From contig MKSR01000029.1 of assembly GCA_001898145.1 (NCBI GenBank), forward strand, positions 806,001 through 870,000: a DNA stretch of 64,000 nucleotides, read 5' to 3'. A program made the translations under genes and the position numbers. The DNA comes from Dyadobacter sp. 50-39. GTDB lineage: Bacteria > Bacteroidota > Bacteroidia > Cytophagales > Spirosomataceae. The notes under the pieces were generated by a model, which saw only the letters and a list, made by a program, of their open reading frames with translations, was not told the origin of the DNA and did not search any database. Of this stretch, positions 18,101 through 26,838 are shown one piece after another (the stretch's first letter is position 1; each line of letters begins with the position of its first letter).

Positions 18101-19819
18101 ATGGAAGACAACAAGTTGCGCAGCAGAGGCTGGTTTGGCAAATCGGGTAAGGACGGATTTATTTACCGTGCCTGGATGAAAAATCAGGGTTACCCCTCTG
18201 ATGAGTTTGAAGGACGGCCGGTAATCGGCATTTGTAATACATTTTCAGAGCTCACGCCGTGTAACGGGCACTTCCGCGAGCTCGCAGAATCAGTGAAACG
18301 CGGGGTGTGGGAAGCGGGCGGTTTCCCCCTCGAATTTCCGGTCATGTCGCTGGGTGAAACGCTCATCAAACCCACGGCGATGCTCTACCGCAACCTGGCG
18401 AGTATGGACGTGGAAGAATCCATCCGCGCAAACCCGATCGATGGCGTGGTACTGCTCTGCGGCTGCGATAAAACCACCCCTTCGCTGGTCATGGGCGCTG
18501 CAAGCGTGGACATTCCTACGATCGTCGTTTCCGGCGGACCAATGCTTACCGGCCGCTACCGGGGAAAAACCATCGGTACGAGCGACGTGTGGCGTTTCAG
18601 CGAACTGCACCGCAAGGGTGAACTCACGCAGGAAGAGCTCTACACCGCCGAAGCCTGCATGTGTCGTTCCGACGGCCACTGCGCGGTAATGGGAACGGCC
18701 TCTACGATGGCTTGTATGGTGGAATCACTCGGGCTGACATTACCGGAAAATGCCGCCATACCGGCAGCCGATTCGCGGCGGAAGGTGCTCGCACATCTGT
18801 CGGGCCGACGCATTGTGGACATGGTGAAGGAAGATCTGCGCCTGTCGCAAATCCTGACCCGCGAAGCATTCGAGAATGCGATTATGATCAATGGGGCCAT
18901 CGGCGGCTCCACCAACTTTGTGATCCATTTGCTGGCCATCGCAGGCCGGATTGGTGTGGATCTGAGTCTCGACGATTTCAATGACCTTTGCAAGAAAGTG
19001 CCGCTGCTGCTCAATTTGCAGCCATCGGGCGGGTATTTTATGGAGGACTTCTACTATGCGGGCGGCTTGCCGGTCGTGATTAAGGAGCTGAGCAGCATCT
19101 TGCATCAGTCGGTGATCACTGCCAACGGCAAAACAATGGCCGAAAACTCCGCGAGTGCGGAATGTTTCAATCCGGAGGTAATCGGTACGATGGATGAACC
19201 TATCAAAGATCTGACGGGCCTGGCGGTTGTACGTGGTAACCTTTGCGAAAATGGCGCGGTGATCAAGCCATCGGCGTCGTTGAAACCCGAACTCATGCAG
19301 CATCGCGGGAAGGCGATCGTGTTCGAGGATATCGACGACTACAAGCTCCGCCTCGACGATCCCGACCTCGATGTGGATGAAAACAGCATTCTCGTTTTGA
19401 AAAATGTAGGCCCGAAAGGCTATCCCGGTATGCCGGAGGTAGGTAATATGTCGTTACCTAAGAAGCTCCTGGCGCAGGGCGTGATCGACATGGTGCGCAT
19501 TTCCGACGGCCGGATGAGCGGTACCGGTTTCGGAACCGTTGTATTGCACGTGTCACCCGAAGCAGCTGTGGGCGGCAACCTGGCTTTGGTGCAGGATGGA
19601 GATTACATCGAACTCGACGTGGAGAACAGAAGGCTGCATCTTGAAGTATCGGATGAAGAACTGGCACGCCGCCGGACGCTCTGGAAACCGCTCGAACTGG
19701 GCTATAATCGTGGCTATGTGCATTTGCACATAGCGCACGTGACGCAGGCGCACGAAGGTGCCGATCTCGACTTCCTCAAAGGTGGTTCGGGGGATAAAGT
19801 AACGAGAGATTCGCATTAA
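18101..19819 (+). CDS. IlvD/Edd-family dehydratase, probable sugar-acid (arabinonate/xylonate) dehydratase
   Basis: A 572-residue iron-sulfur dehydratase. The cysteines Cys54 (ELTPCN), Cys122 (LLCGCDKTTPS) and Cys194 (RSDGHCAVMG) have spacing 68 and 72, nearly that of the [2Fe-2S] L-arabinonate dehydratase group as I recall it. The N-terminal stretch GRPVIGICNTFSELTPCN is also of that group rather than of biosynthetic IlvD. The expected reaction is dehydration of a C5 or C6 sugar acid to its 2-keto-3-deoxy form. An SDR gene follows 64 bp downstream, suggesting a non-phosphorylative sugar oxidation pathway. The exact substrate is not readable. Confidence 0.88.
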   Translation: MEDNKLRSRGWFGKSGKDGFIYRAWMKNQGYPSDEFEGRPVIGICNTFSELTPCNGHFRELAESVKRGVWEAGGFPLEFPVMSLGETLIKPTAMLYRNLASMDVEESIRANPIDGVVLLCGCDKTTPSLVMGAASVDIPTIVVSGGPMLTGRYRGKTIGTSDVWRFSELHRKGELTQEELYTAEACMCRSDGHCAVMGTASTMACMVESLGLTLPENAAIPAADSRRKVLAHLSGRRIVDMVKEDLRLSQILTREAFENAIMINGAIGGSTNFVIHLLAIAGRIGVDLSLDDFNDLCKKVPLLLNLQPSGGYFMEDFYYAGGLPVVIKELSSILHQSVITANGKTMAENSASAECFNPEVIGTMDEPIKDLTGLAVVRGNLCENGAVIKPSASLKPELMQHRGKAIVFEDIDDYKLRLDDPDLDVDENSILVLKNVGPKGYPGMPEVGNMSLPKKLLAQGVIDMVRISDGRMSGTGFGTVVLHVSPEAAVGGNLALVQDGDYIELDVENRRLHLEVSDEELARRRTLWKPLELGYNRGYVHLHIAHVTQAHEGADLDFLKGGSGDKVTRDSH

Positions 19820-19825
19820 CGGGCT

Positions 19826-19862
19826 GGTAATGTGCCGGCACTCCGGTAGCCGGCGCATTACC
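19826..19862 (+). other. Hairpin in the dehydratase-SDR intergenic
   Basis: Arms 19826-19839 and 19849-19862 pair over 14 bp with one G-U wobble and a 9-nt loop. No T-tract follows, so it is not a standard terminator. It sits in the leader of the SDR gene and could tune read-through or protect the upstream message. Confidence 0.6.
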
Positions 19863-19883
19863 ACCGTCCAAATCAGTACTAAG

Positions 19884-20681
19884 ATGAGTAACCAACTTTT
19901 TGACAACCATGTCGCCATCGTCACCGGGGCCGGGCAGGGAATCGGCTTTGAGATTGCCAAGCAGCTGGCTTGCCAGGGTGCCGGTGTAATCCTGAACGAT
20001 GCCAACAAGGCGCTTGCCGCCGAAGCGGCCAAGAAAATACGCAATAAGGAAGGTGAATGCGTTGCGTTCGCAGGTGACGCTTCCCAGCCGGAAGTGATCG
20101 ATGCGATGGTGGACGAGGCAGTTAAATGCTTCGGCAAACTCACGTTAACCGTCTGCAACGCCGGTATCACGCTTTTCGGTGATTTCTTCGAATATCCTGT
20201 TGAAAACCTTCGAAAGGCGCTGGAAGTGAACCTGATGGGCTCATTCCTGCTCACGCAAGCAGCTGCGAAGCAAATGCGGAAGCAGAAATCGGGCGGAAGG
20301 ATATTGCTGATGTCGTCGGTGGTGGGGCATCAGGCGCACCAGTACCTCGGCGCGTACGCGATGACCAAAGCCGGACTGGAAATGCTGGCCAAAAGCCTCG
20401 TCATCGAGCTTTCTCCGCATGGCATTACCATCAATACCGTTGCGCCCGGCGCCACTTTGACGGAGCGCACGCTGGCGGAAGATCCGACTTATGCCAAAAC
20501 ATGGTCGTCCATTACGCCTATGGGAAGGCCAGCTATCAGCGAGGACATTGCCAATGCCGCATTGTTTCTGCTATCGCCGCATTCCGGCCACATTACAGGG
20601 CAAAGCCTGATCGTAGACGGCGGCTGGACTTCCGTAAGTCCCCTGCCGGATCTGAGCAATATGAATGTCAAGAAAAACTAA
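19884..20681 (+). CDS. Short-chain dehydrogenase/reductase, probable sugar dehydrogenase
   Basis: A 265-residue classical SDR. The NAD(P) site is GAGQGIGFEIA, the structural NAG is present (VCNAGIT), the catalytic Ser is in LLMSSVVG, and YxxxK is YAMTK. It ends with the usual ITGQSLIVDGGW. I start at ATG 19884; the frame is open for 18 more codons, but those fall across the intergenic hairpin. Placed directly behind a sugar-acid dehydratase gene, it probably oxidises the sugar or reduces a keto-sugar acid in the same pathway. The substrate is unknown. Confidence 0.85.
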   Translation: MSNQLFDNHVAIVTGAGQGIGFEIAKQLACQGAGVILNDANKALAAEAAKKIRNKEGECVAFAGDASQPEVIDAMVDEAVKCFGKLTLTVCNAGITLFGDFFEYPVENLRKALEVNLMGSFLLTQAAAKQMRKQKSGGRILLMSSVVGHQAHQYLGAYAMTKAGLEMLAKSLVIELSPHGITINTVAPGATLTERTLAEDPTYAKTWSSITPMGRPAISEDIANAALFLLSPHSGHITGQSLIVDGGWTSVSPLPDLSNMNVKKN

Positions 20682-20686
20682 GGTTA

Positions 20687-21394
20687 CTATTCGCCCGAGA
20701 AAAGCTGCGCTTCCAGGTCATCGATGCTCCCGTCTTTTGAGAAGAACAGCTCACGTGGCTTGGTAGCGGTGCTGGGGTTGACGGTCATGAAACTCCGATA
20801 CTGATCGTCGCTGATGATTTTGAGGTTCAGCGCGCGTTTCAGCACCATCGGGAATGGTACTTTGAAGAAGTTGGCAATGTCAGAGGCCAGAAAGTCCGGT
20901 ATTTTGGAAATATCATTCCTGAAAAAGCTCTCCACTTCATCAAATGGCAGCAATGCCTCAAAAATAAGCTGCTCCGAACGCGCCGCCAGCGAAGCCGTGT
21001 TGGCATAAATCGTGTGCAAGCCGAGCGACACTGTAAGCAAATGAATGTGGTAATTGCGCTCGTTGATATCGGAAGCCGCATTCACAAAAACCCACCCTTT
21101 CTGGTGATAAATGGCTGAGAAACCTTTGAAAAGCGGATCTACATTGTGCAGTTGCGCTATTTTGATGCCGTCGGGATAGGGTAGCTTGTGACCTATCTGA
21201 TGCACGATGTCCTGGGCGTAGGAAATATCGGCCACCTCACCCGCCGGCTCGATCATCCAGTCGCCATTCACCAAACCTTCGAAAAGATGATCTGCGATCC
21301 GCTGGCTTTCTACCTGTCCCAAATGCAGGACAATGCGGTTACCGCGGACAGAATAATCGAGAAGGAGTTGATTTTTGGGCTGTTTCCGGGCCAT
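20687..21394 (-). CDS. IrrE/ImmA-like protein without the zinc-peptidase motif
   Basis: A 235-residue protein with no signal or membrane segment. The middle and C-terminal parts (EQLIFEALLPFDEVESFF, then LASDIANFFKVPFPMVLKRAL) resemble the layout of the ImmA/IrrE (DUF955) family, in which a peptidase-like core precedes a helical region. The HExxH site is absent: the matching helix reads HIHLLTVSLGLH. It would therefore be a non-catalytic member if the assignment holds, and I am only moderately sure. It lies 77 bp upstream of no obvious partner and is convergent with the SDR gene across 5 bp. Confidence 0.55.
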   Translation of the reverse strand: MARKQPKNQLLLDYSVRGNRIVLHLGQVESQRIADHLFEGLVNGDWMIEPAGEVADISYAQDIVHQIGHKLPYPDGIKIAQLHNVDPLFKGFSAIYHQKGWVFVNAASDINERNYHIHLLTVSLGLHTIYANTASLAARSEQLIFEALLPFDEVESFFRNDISKIPDFLASDIANFFKVPFPMVLKRALNLKIISDDQYRSFMTVNPSTATKPRELFFSKDGSIDDLEAQLFSGE

Positions 21395-21470
21395 ATCGAG
21401 GTAGTTGTTGAGGTGTTAACTTTCAAAGATACGTCCTTGACGTTTCCGCCGCAACAGCAGGCAGGTAATA

Positions 21471-22064
21471 TTATCGCCACTCCAATGTGTTGAGCAGTTG
21501 CAGCATATCGGCTTGTAGATAGTCGATCACAGGTGCCAGCGAATCATTTTTGGTAGCCATCGGAAAGTAAATGGCGCCCCTCATGAAATGCCTGGTACTG
21601 TCGGTTGTATAGAACTGGTAGGGGCTCGGCACATCGCCTTCGATTTTAAAAAGCAATGCCGTACGGCCGGTTTTGCCCAAAACACGCTGCTCCTGGATCG
21701 ACGAAGCCCTGATCTGGTGCTTACTCGCCAGCTTGTAACTGTCGTCGATGAACGCTTTAAGCAGTGCGGGGTTGTTGTTCAACGGCTTGTAGGTAATCTG
21801 GATATTGGCCTTAAAATGGGGGTAATTAATGAAAATCCAATCCTTGCCGGCCGTTTTGAATGTATCCGGCTCCACCACTGCATACTTGGAATATTGAAAT
21901 GTGTAGGGATGCGATTCGGTAAGCTGCCGGTAGCTGTGCGTGGGGAGGTCGATGCGGTTGTAGCCTTTAGGTTTCGGAATGTAGGTTTGTTCTCCCTCTT
22001 TTTTACAACCTGAGATAAACAGCACTGATACAGGCAGAAAAAACGCGAAAATGAATTTGTACAT
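21471..22064 (-). CDS. gldD: Gliding-motility lipoprotein GldD
   Basis: A 197-residue lipoprotein. The signal MYKFIFAFFLPVSVLFIS ends at a lipobox Cys (SGCKKEG). The mature N-terminus YIPKPKGYNRIDLPTHSY and the following FQYSKYAVVEPD are the family signature. GldD is required for gliding and type IX secretion in Flavobacterium; its biochemical role is not established. The frame is open for 59 more codons upstream, but the lipobox fixes the start at ATG 22064. It is close behind glmS on the same strand (130 bp). Confidence 0.9.
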   Translation of the reverse strand: MYKFIFAFFLPVSVLFISGCKKEGEQTYIPKPKGYNRIDLPTHSYRQLTESHPYTFQYSKYAVVEPDTFKTAGKDWIFINYPHFKANIQITYKPLNNNPALLKAFIDDSYKLASKHQIRASSIQEQRVLGKTGRTALLFKIEGDVPSPYQFYTTDSTRHFMRGAIYFPMATKNDSLAPVIDYLQADMLQLLNTLEWR

Positions 22065-22194
22065 AGAATAGGTCCCGTTGGCAAACATGCGCAAAACTAA
22101 CGAAAACGTCCGAACATTATTTTCGCTCCCGGTCCCTGAAAATAAAAAAGCGAAACCATCCAAAGACAGTCTCGCTCTCCGGCACCCTCCTCCA

Positions 22195-24036
22195 TTACTC
22201 CACAGTAACAGATTTGGCAAGATTTCTTGGTTGATCCACATTCCGGCCCCGCATCACTGCGATGTAATATGATAGCAGCTGCAACGGGATCACGGAAACG
22301 AGCGGCGTCAGAAGTTCATGGGTAACGGGCACCTCGATCACAAAATCGACCATGCCGGGGATTAATGTGTCCCCTTCGGTCACGATGGCGATCACACGGC
22401 CTTTGCGCGCCTTCACCTCCTGGATGTTCGACACGATCTTCTCGTATGAACTATCTCTGGTAGCCAGGAACACCACCGGCATATCCTCGTCGATCAATGC
22501 GATGGGGCCGTGCTTCATTTCCGCCGCCGGATAGCCCTCGGCATGGATGTAGGAAATTTCTTTGAGCTTCAAAGCGCCTTCCAGCGCCACCGGGAAGTTC
22601 AATCCGCGGCCCAGGTAAATGAAGTTGCGTGCATAAGTGAATATAAATGCGATCTCCTTGATCTTGGCGGCGTTCTCAAACACCTTTTCCACCTTCGCCG
22701 GAATGGTTTCGAGCTCGATCAGCAGCTGGCGATAAGTTTCTTCCGAAATAGTGCCTTTGCGCTTTGCTACGGCAATGGCCATCAGCGTGAGCACAGTTAC
22801 CTGGGCGGTAAATGCCTTGGTACTGGCCACACCGATCTCCGGACCTGCGTGTGTATAGGCGCCGGCATGCGTAGCGCGGGCGATCGACGAGCCCACTACA
22901 TTGCATACACCGAAAATAGTTGCTCCTTTCGACTTCGCGAGTTCGATCGCCGCCAGGGTATCCGCCGTTTCGCCCGATTGCGAAATGGCTATCACAATGT
23001 CGTTTTCCCTGATCACCGGGTTCCGGTAGCGGAATTCCGATGCGTATTCCACCTCCACATTGATCCGCGCCAGCTCTTCGAACATGTATTCGGCCACCAG
23101 GCCGGCATGCCACGAGGTACCACAGCCGACGATCACTACCCGGTCGGACTGGGCAAGCTTGTCGAGATAGTCGCTCAGGCCACCGAGTTGCAGGTGTGCG
23201 TCGTTGGCACGCAGGCGGCCGCGCATCGAATCGGCAATGGAGCGGGGCTGTTCGAAAATTTCCTTGATCATGAAATGGTCGTACCCGCCTTTTTCAATGG
23301 TTTCGAGCTCCATTTCGAGCTTTTGGATATAAGGAGTGGTCTCTTTGGAACTGTCAAGATGCTGGATGGCGAGCTTGCCTTCGCTGATCACCGCCACCTC
23401 GTAATCGTCGAGGTACACCACATCCTTGGTGTACTCCACAATCGGCGTGGCGTCGGAAGCGAGGAAATATTCATTTTCACCTACACCAATTACGAGCGGG
23501 CTGCCTTTACGCGCTGCAATGAGCTGACCGGGGTGGTCGAGCGACAGCACCACGATCGCATAGGCACCCACGACTTCCTTCAATGCCAACCGTACCGCGG
23601 CTTCGAGCGTGGCACCTGTTTCCTTCCGGACGTCTTCAATGAAATGGATCAGCACTTCCGTATCGGTATCGCTCAGAAAACGGTGGCCTTTGCCGATCAG
23701 GTTTTGCTTAATGGACGCGTAATTCTCGATAATGCCATTGTGGATGATCGACAACCGGCGGTCGTTGGAATAATGCGGGTGCGCATTCACGTCGTTGGGT
23801 TCTCCGTGCGTAGCCCAGCGGGTGTGCCCGATGCCGATGGTGGCTGCAAGCTGCCTGCCATTCAACTCCGATTCCAGGTCGGACACTTTTCCCTTTTTCT
23901 TGTAAATATTCAATTCGCCATTTTCAAGCAGCGCGATCCCGGAGCTGTCATAGCCACGATATTCCAGACGTTTCAGTCCCTTTAAAATCAAAGGATATGC
24001 CTCCCTGTTTCCAACATAAGCCACAATTCCGCACAT
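22195..24036 (-). CDS. glmS: Glutamine-fructose-6-phosphate aminotransferase (isomerising)
   Basis: A 613-residue enzyme that makes glucosamine-6-phosphate for peptidoglycan. It starts MCGIVAYVG, so Cys2 becomes the N-terminal nucleophile of the glutaminase domain (residues 2-230; GHTRWATHG, HNGIIENY). Two SIS sugar-isomerase domains follow (CGTSWHAGL, SQSGETADTL, then the second from about 460). It ends LAKSVTVE, the typical C-terminus. I reject the 15-codon upstream extension because the enzyme needs the Cys at position 2. Confidence 0.97.
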   Translation of the reverse strand: MCGIVAYVGNREAYPLILKGLKRLEYRGYDSSGIALLENGELNIYKKKGKVSDLESELNGRQLAATIGIGHTRWATHGEPNDVNAHPHYSNDRRLSIIHNGIIENYASIKQNLIGKGHRFLSDTDTEVLIHFIEDVRKETGATLEAAVRLALKEVVGAYAIVVLSLDHPGQLIAARKGSPLVIGVGENEYFLASDATPIVEYTKDVVYLDDYEVAVISEGKLAIQHLDSSKETTPYIQKLEMELETIEKGGYDHFMIKEIFEQPRSIADSMRGRLRANDAHLQLGGLSDYLDKLAQSDRVVIVGCGTSWHAGLVAEYMFEELARINVEVEYASEFRYRNPVIRENDIVIAISQSGETADTLAAIELAKSKGATIFGVCNVVGSSIARATHAGAYTHAGPEIGVASTKAFTAQVTVLTLMAIAVAKRKGTISEETYRQLLIELETIPAKVEKVFENAAKIKEIAFIFTYARNFIYLGRGLNFPVALEGALKLKEISYIHAEGYPAAEMKHGPIALIDEDMPVVFLATRDSSYEKIVSNIQEVKARKGRVIAIVTEGDTLIPGMVDFVIEVPVTHELLTPLVSVIPLQLLSYYIAVMRGRNVDQPRNLAKSVTVE

Positions 24037-24189
24037 ATTCTTAAAATATTTTAATTTTTGTGTATGCTTTGACGGAGGCAAATAAATGAGAAACAGTGTT
24101 GGTTAGCAAGCTAATTTTCAATTAAATACTAAAAAATATCCAATTCATCAACAGTGCTCGAACACACGAAACATTCCTGAAAAACACAA

Positions 24190-24222
24190 AAAAGCCGGCG
24201 ACTCTGAGAATCGCCGGCTTTT
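24190..24222 (-). terminator. Terminator after the GT5 gene
   Basis: Perfect 12-bp arms 24190-24201 and 24211-24222 with a 9-nt loop. On the minus strand a T-run follows, so it ends the upstream GT5-like gene before glmS. Confidence 0.85.
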
Positions 24223-24243
24223 CTGCCCTGTGAAATCTATCTG

Positions 24244-25050
24244 TTAACTTACCAGATCGTTGTAGAGATTGTAATACGACTCCGAGAAATTCTCATCCTG
24301 CTCATCGAGCTGCACGCGTTTTGGTGCATTGTTGAAAATTTCGTTGAGACTCGCGCTGCAATGCTCTTCGGCTTTCAGCACCGCGTCGGCATAAGCACAT
24401 CCGATTTTGACAAAACCTTCGAAATCGGCTGAATGCAAATGCGCCAGCGCTTCGTCGCTCACGTCCATGGCCTTAGCCTTGCTCTGCAAATCCGCATCGA
24501 ATTTGTAGTCGAATGCGTTGTTGTGTACGGTAAACACACTTTTCGTATCCTTAAACATCGGATCGTTACGGTAAGTGGTTTTCAGGTACAATGGAATCAG
24601 AGCCGTCATCCAGTCATTACAGTGCACCACGTCCGGGGCCCATCCCAGTTTCTTAACTGTTTCCAAAACACCCTTGCAAAAGAAGATCGCACGTTCGTCG
24701 TTGTCATCGAAGAAGTTATTTTCCTTATCGAAGAAAACGGATTTGCGATGGAAGTAATCGTCGTTATCTATAAAATAGACCTGCAACTTCGCATTGGGAA
24801 TCGAAGCTACTTTAATGATTAGCGGCTTTTCTTCATCTCCTACGGTAATATTGATTCCTGACAGTCGAACTACTTCATGAAGCCTGTTTTTGCGTTCGTT
24901 GATCAATCCGAAACGCGGAACGAGTATCCGGATTTCTGCCCCTTTTTCCTGCATTGCCTGAGGAAGCTTTCTCACGTAATCGGCAACATCGGTGGTTTGG
25001 AGGAAGGGATTGATTTCACTGGCTACATACAAAATTCGTAGTTTCTCCAT
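24244..25050 (-). CDS. GT5 glycogen-synthase-like N-terminal domain only
   Basis: A 268-residue protein matching the N-terminal Rossmann half of glycogen/starch synthase: ILYVASEINPF at the start, VLVPRFG-like RILVPRFGLINE, and VVHCNDWMTALIPLYL with FTVHNNAFDY. The C-terminal GT-B half, which binds the nucleotide sugar, is missing. The KTGGL loop near the N-terminus is changed to QTTDVADYV. Normal synthase activity is therefore unlikely. A stand-alone half of this kind beside panC is, as I recall, common in Bacteroidota, so it is probably a conserved protein of unknown role, not a broken gene. I start at ATG 25050, leaving out 12 upstream codons. Confidence 0.82.
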   Translation of the reverse strand: MEKLRILYVASEINPFLQTTDVADYVRKLPQAMQEKGAEIRILVPRFGLINERKNRLHEVVRLSGINITVGDEEKPLIIKVASIPNAKLQVYFIDNDDYFHRKSVFFDKENNFFDDNDERAIFFCKGVLETVKKLGWAPDVVHCNDWMTALIPLYLKTTYRNDPMFKDTKSVFTVHNNAFDYKFDADLQSKAKAMDVSDEALAHLHSADFEGFVKIGCAYADAVLKAEEHCSASLNEIFNNAPKRVQLDEQDENFSESYYNLYNDLVS

Positions 25051-25256
25051 AGATCTTTTAGCAGTTTGTGAAAAAAAGTTTTGCAAAATTATACAAAAAA
25101 AATGGCAATTTCAAAAGATATTCCAAACTAATTGTCATATTGCGCCCAGTTTGGGATTTCCCTGTCCTGATGTTTCCATAATCTGCTTTACGGTTAGTGC
25201 TATGTTAAAAAAGCAGCCGTAGCCCGCGGGTTACTCCCTCAGTTTTCGAATTTTAC

Positions 25257-26099
25257 ATGGAAGTATTTACTTCGGTCCAAAGCCTCCGCCAGTTCTTAGA
25301 TCAGCAAGTTTTACAGCAGAAAACCATCGGCCTCGTCCCAACCATGGGCGCCCTTCATACAGGCCACATTTCGCTGATCGAAGCCGCCAAAAAGGATAAT
25401 GATATTGTGGTTTGCAGTGTATTCGTCAACCCGACGCAATTCAATAACCCGGAAGACCTGGCCAAATATCCGAGAACCTTCGAAGCCGACCGTGTTATGC
25501 TCGAAAACGCAGGCTGCTCAGCGGTGTTCGCGCCGTCGGTGGAAGAAATGTATCCCGAACAGCCGGTCGTGAAAATGAACTTCGGCGCATTGGAAACGGT
25601 AATGGAAGGCGCTTCGCGGCCTGGTCATTTCAATGGTGTCGGCATAGTGGTTTCGAAACTCTTCAATATCGTAAAACCGCAGTACGCCTATTTCGGGCAA
25701 AAGGACTTGCAGCAGGTGTCTGTGGTGCGTCAACTAATCAGCGACCTTTCATTTGACATCGAACTCATCATTTGCCCTACTGTAAGGGAATCCGACGGAC
25801 TGGCGATGTCCTCGCGTAATACGCGACTGAATGCAGACGAGCGCGCTATCGCACCGCACATTTATCGCATCCTCACGGGCGCGGGCGAAGCATTGAATGC
25901 AGGCAAAAAAGTAAATGAAGTGGTGAATTGGGCCAAAAGCGAATTCGGAAAGATTAAAGAATTCACGCTTGACTATTTTGAAGTAATTTATCTAGGAGAC
26001 TTGCTTCCTATTGAAAGCATAGGCCCGGCGGGTTCCAATGCGATCTGCGTAGCGGCATTTCTAGGCCCGGTGAGGCTGATCGACAATATTATATTTTAG
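25257..26099 (+). CDS. panC: Pantothenate synthetase
   Basis: A 280-residue enzyme that condenses pantoate and beta-alanine with ATP to give pantothenate. The nucleotidyltransferase HIGH-type motif is PTMGALHTGH (residues 28-37). FVNPTQFNNPEDLAKYPR, the pantoate-binding FNGVGIVVSKLFNIV and YFGQKDLQQ follow, then SSRNTRLN. panD, which supplies beta-alanine, lies 2.5 kb away on the same strand, so the pathway is split but local. The gene diverges from the GT5 half-protein over a 206-bp gap. Confidence 0.96.
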   Translation: MEVFTSVQSLRQFLDQQVLQQKTIGLVPTMGALHTGHISLIEAAKKDNDIVVCSVFVNPTQFNNPEDLAKYPRTFEADRVMLENAGCSAVFAPSVEEMYPEQPVVKMNFGALETVMEGASRPGHFNGVGIVVSKLFNIVKPQYAYFGQKDLQQVSVVRQLISDLSFDIELIICPTVRESDGLAMSSRNTRLNADERAIAPHIYRILTGAGEALNAGKKVNEVVNWAKSEFGKIKEFTLDYFEVIYLGDLLPIESIGPAGSNAICVAAFLGPVRLIDNIIF

Positions 26100-26198
26100 T
26101 TTTTTGGAGGTAAATACTAGCTTTGCTTTATCACGATTTAGCGTTGCATCGGCAATAGGCTCCTTATAATCACCTTTACCCACCAAATAGTAATCAGG

Positions 26199-26245
26199 AA
26201 AGACCGAAGGCTTTTACCGACTGGTAAAAGCCTTCGGTCTTTTTC
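26199..26245 (+). terminator. Strong terminator after panC
   Basis: Perfect 20-bp arms (26199-26218 and 26223-26242) with a 4-nt loop, A-run before and T-run after. It stands 100 bp behind panC and isolates the next gene. Confidence 0.88.
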
Positions 26246-26282
26246 TTATCATGATGATTATGAAATTATAAACTTTAGGATC

Positions 26283-26756
26283 ATGCCAAATCACATAACC
26301 ATATATTTGACTCAAAATCTCACACAATTAAGTGTTGAAGAAATCAATTCTGGCATTTCGGCGGCCGACTGGTGGACATTAGGAGAAAAATTTGATATCG
26401 AAGAGGACGCTGTTGATGACTTCTGGGATACGTTGAAATGGTCAGACTCTCCAATCAGTTTTTATCAAGAGGGAGTGCGACCTGTCCAAATAAGCCTGTA
26501 CAATGAAGAGAAACGGTTGAAAGAGGAAATCGAGGAGACGCTCCAACGAAATCTCCCAAATTCTGTACGAAAACATATGGAGAGCGTGACGTCTGTTGTT
26601 ATCTTGGAACTGGGTATTTCACAATCAAATACGTTATTTGAAATCGTAGCATTTGAAATAGCGTACTGGCTAGCAGATACTAAGCATGGATTAATTCTCT
26701 CCCCAGATGGATTGTGGTTTGACCATTGTGATAACAGGTGGCAGCCGATCGTTTAA
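26283..26756 (+). CDS. Hypothetical protein, AT-rich orphan between two terminators
   Basis: A 157-residue soluble protein of unknown family. It is acidic, with a DIEEDAVDDFWD stretch near 40 and a C-terminal core IVAFEIAYWLADTKHGLIL followed by SPDGLWFD. That tail (YWLAD, GLI, DG-W) recalls small immunity-type proteins, but I cannot name a family. Its codon use (frequent ATA, TTA, AAT, AAA) is AT-richer than its neighbours. The gene is boxed in by two long hairpins (26199-26245 and 26772-26832), consistent with an acquired single-gene cassette. No toxin-like gene adjoins it. Confidence 0.6.
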   Translation: MPNHITIYLTQNLTQLSVEEINSGISAADWWTLGEKFDIEEDAVDDFWDTLKWSDSPISFYQEGVRPVQISLYNEEKRLKEEIEETLQRNLPNSVRKHMESVTSVVILELGISQSNTLFEIVAFEIAYWLADTKHGLILSPDGLWFDHCDNRWQPIV

Positions 26757-26771
26757 ATCTCGAAATGGTAA

Positions 26772-26832
26772 GTAGTGCTATAGAACGCGAAAAGGCTCCG
26801 ATGAGGAGCCTTTTCGCGTTCTATAGCACTAC
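26772..26832. terminator. 28-bp perfect inverted repeat between convergent genes
   Basis: Arms 26772-26799 and 26805-26832 are perfectly complementary with a 5-nt loop. The gene on the left ends at 26756 and that on the right at 26839. Confidence 0.88.
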
Positions 26833-26838
26833 CAGGCC

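Noticed and set aside
26100-26198. A minus-strand open stretch that reads like protein (PDYYLVGKGDYKEPIADATL) behind panC.
   Set aside because: About 50 codons, no start or ribosome site, bounded by the terminator hairpin. It could be a gene remnant, but the evidence is too thin to annotate it.
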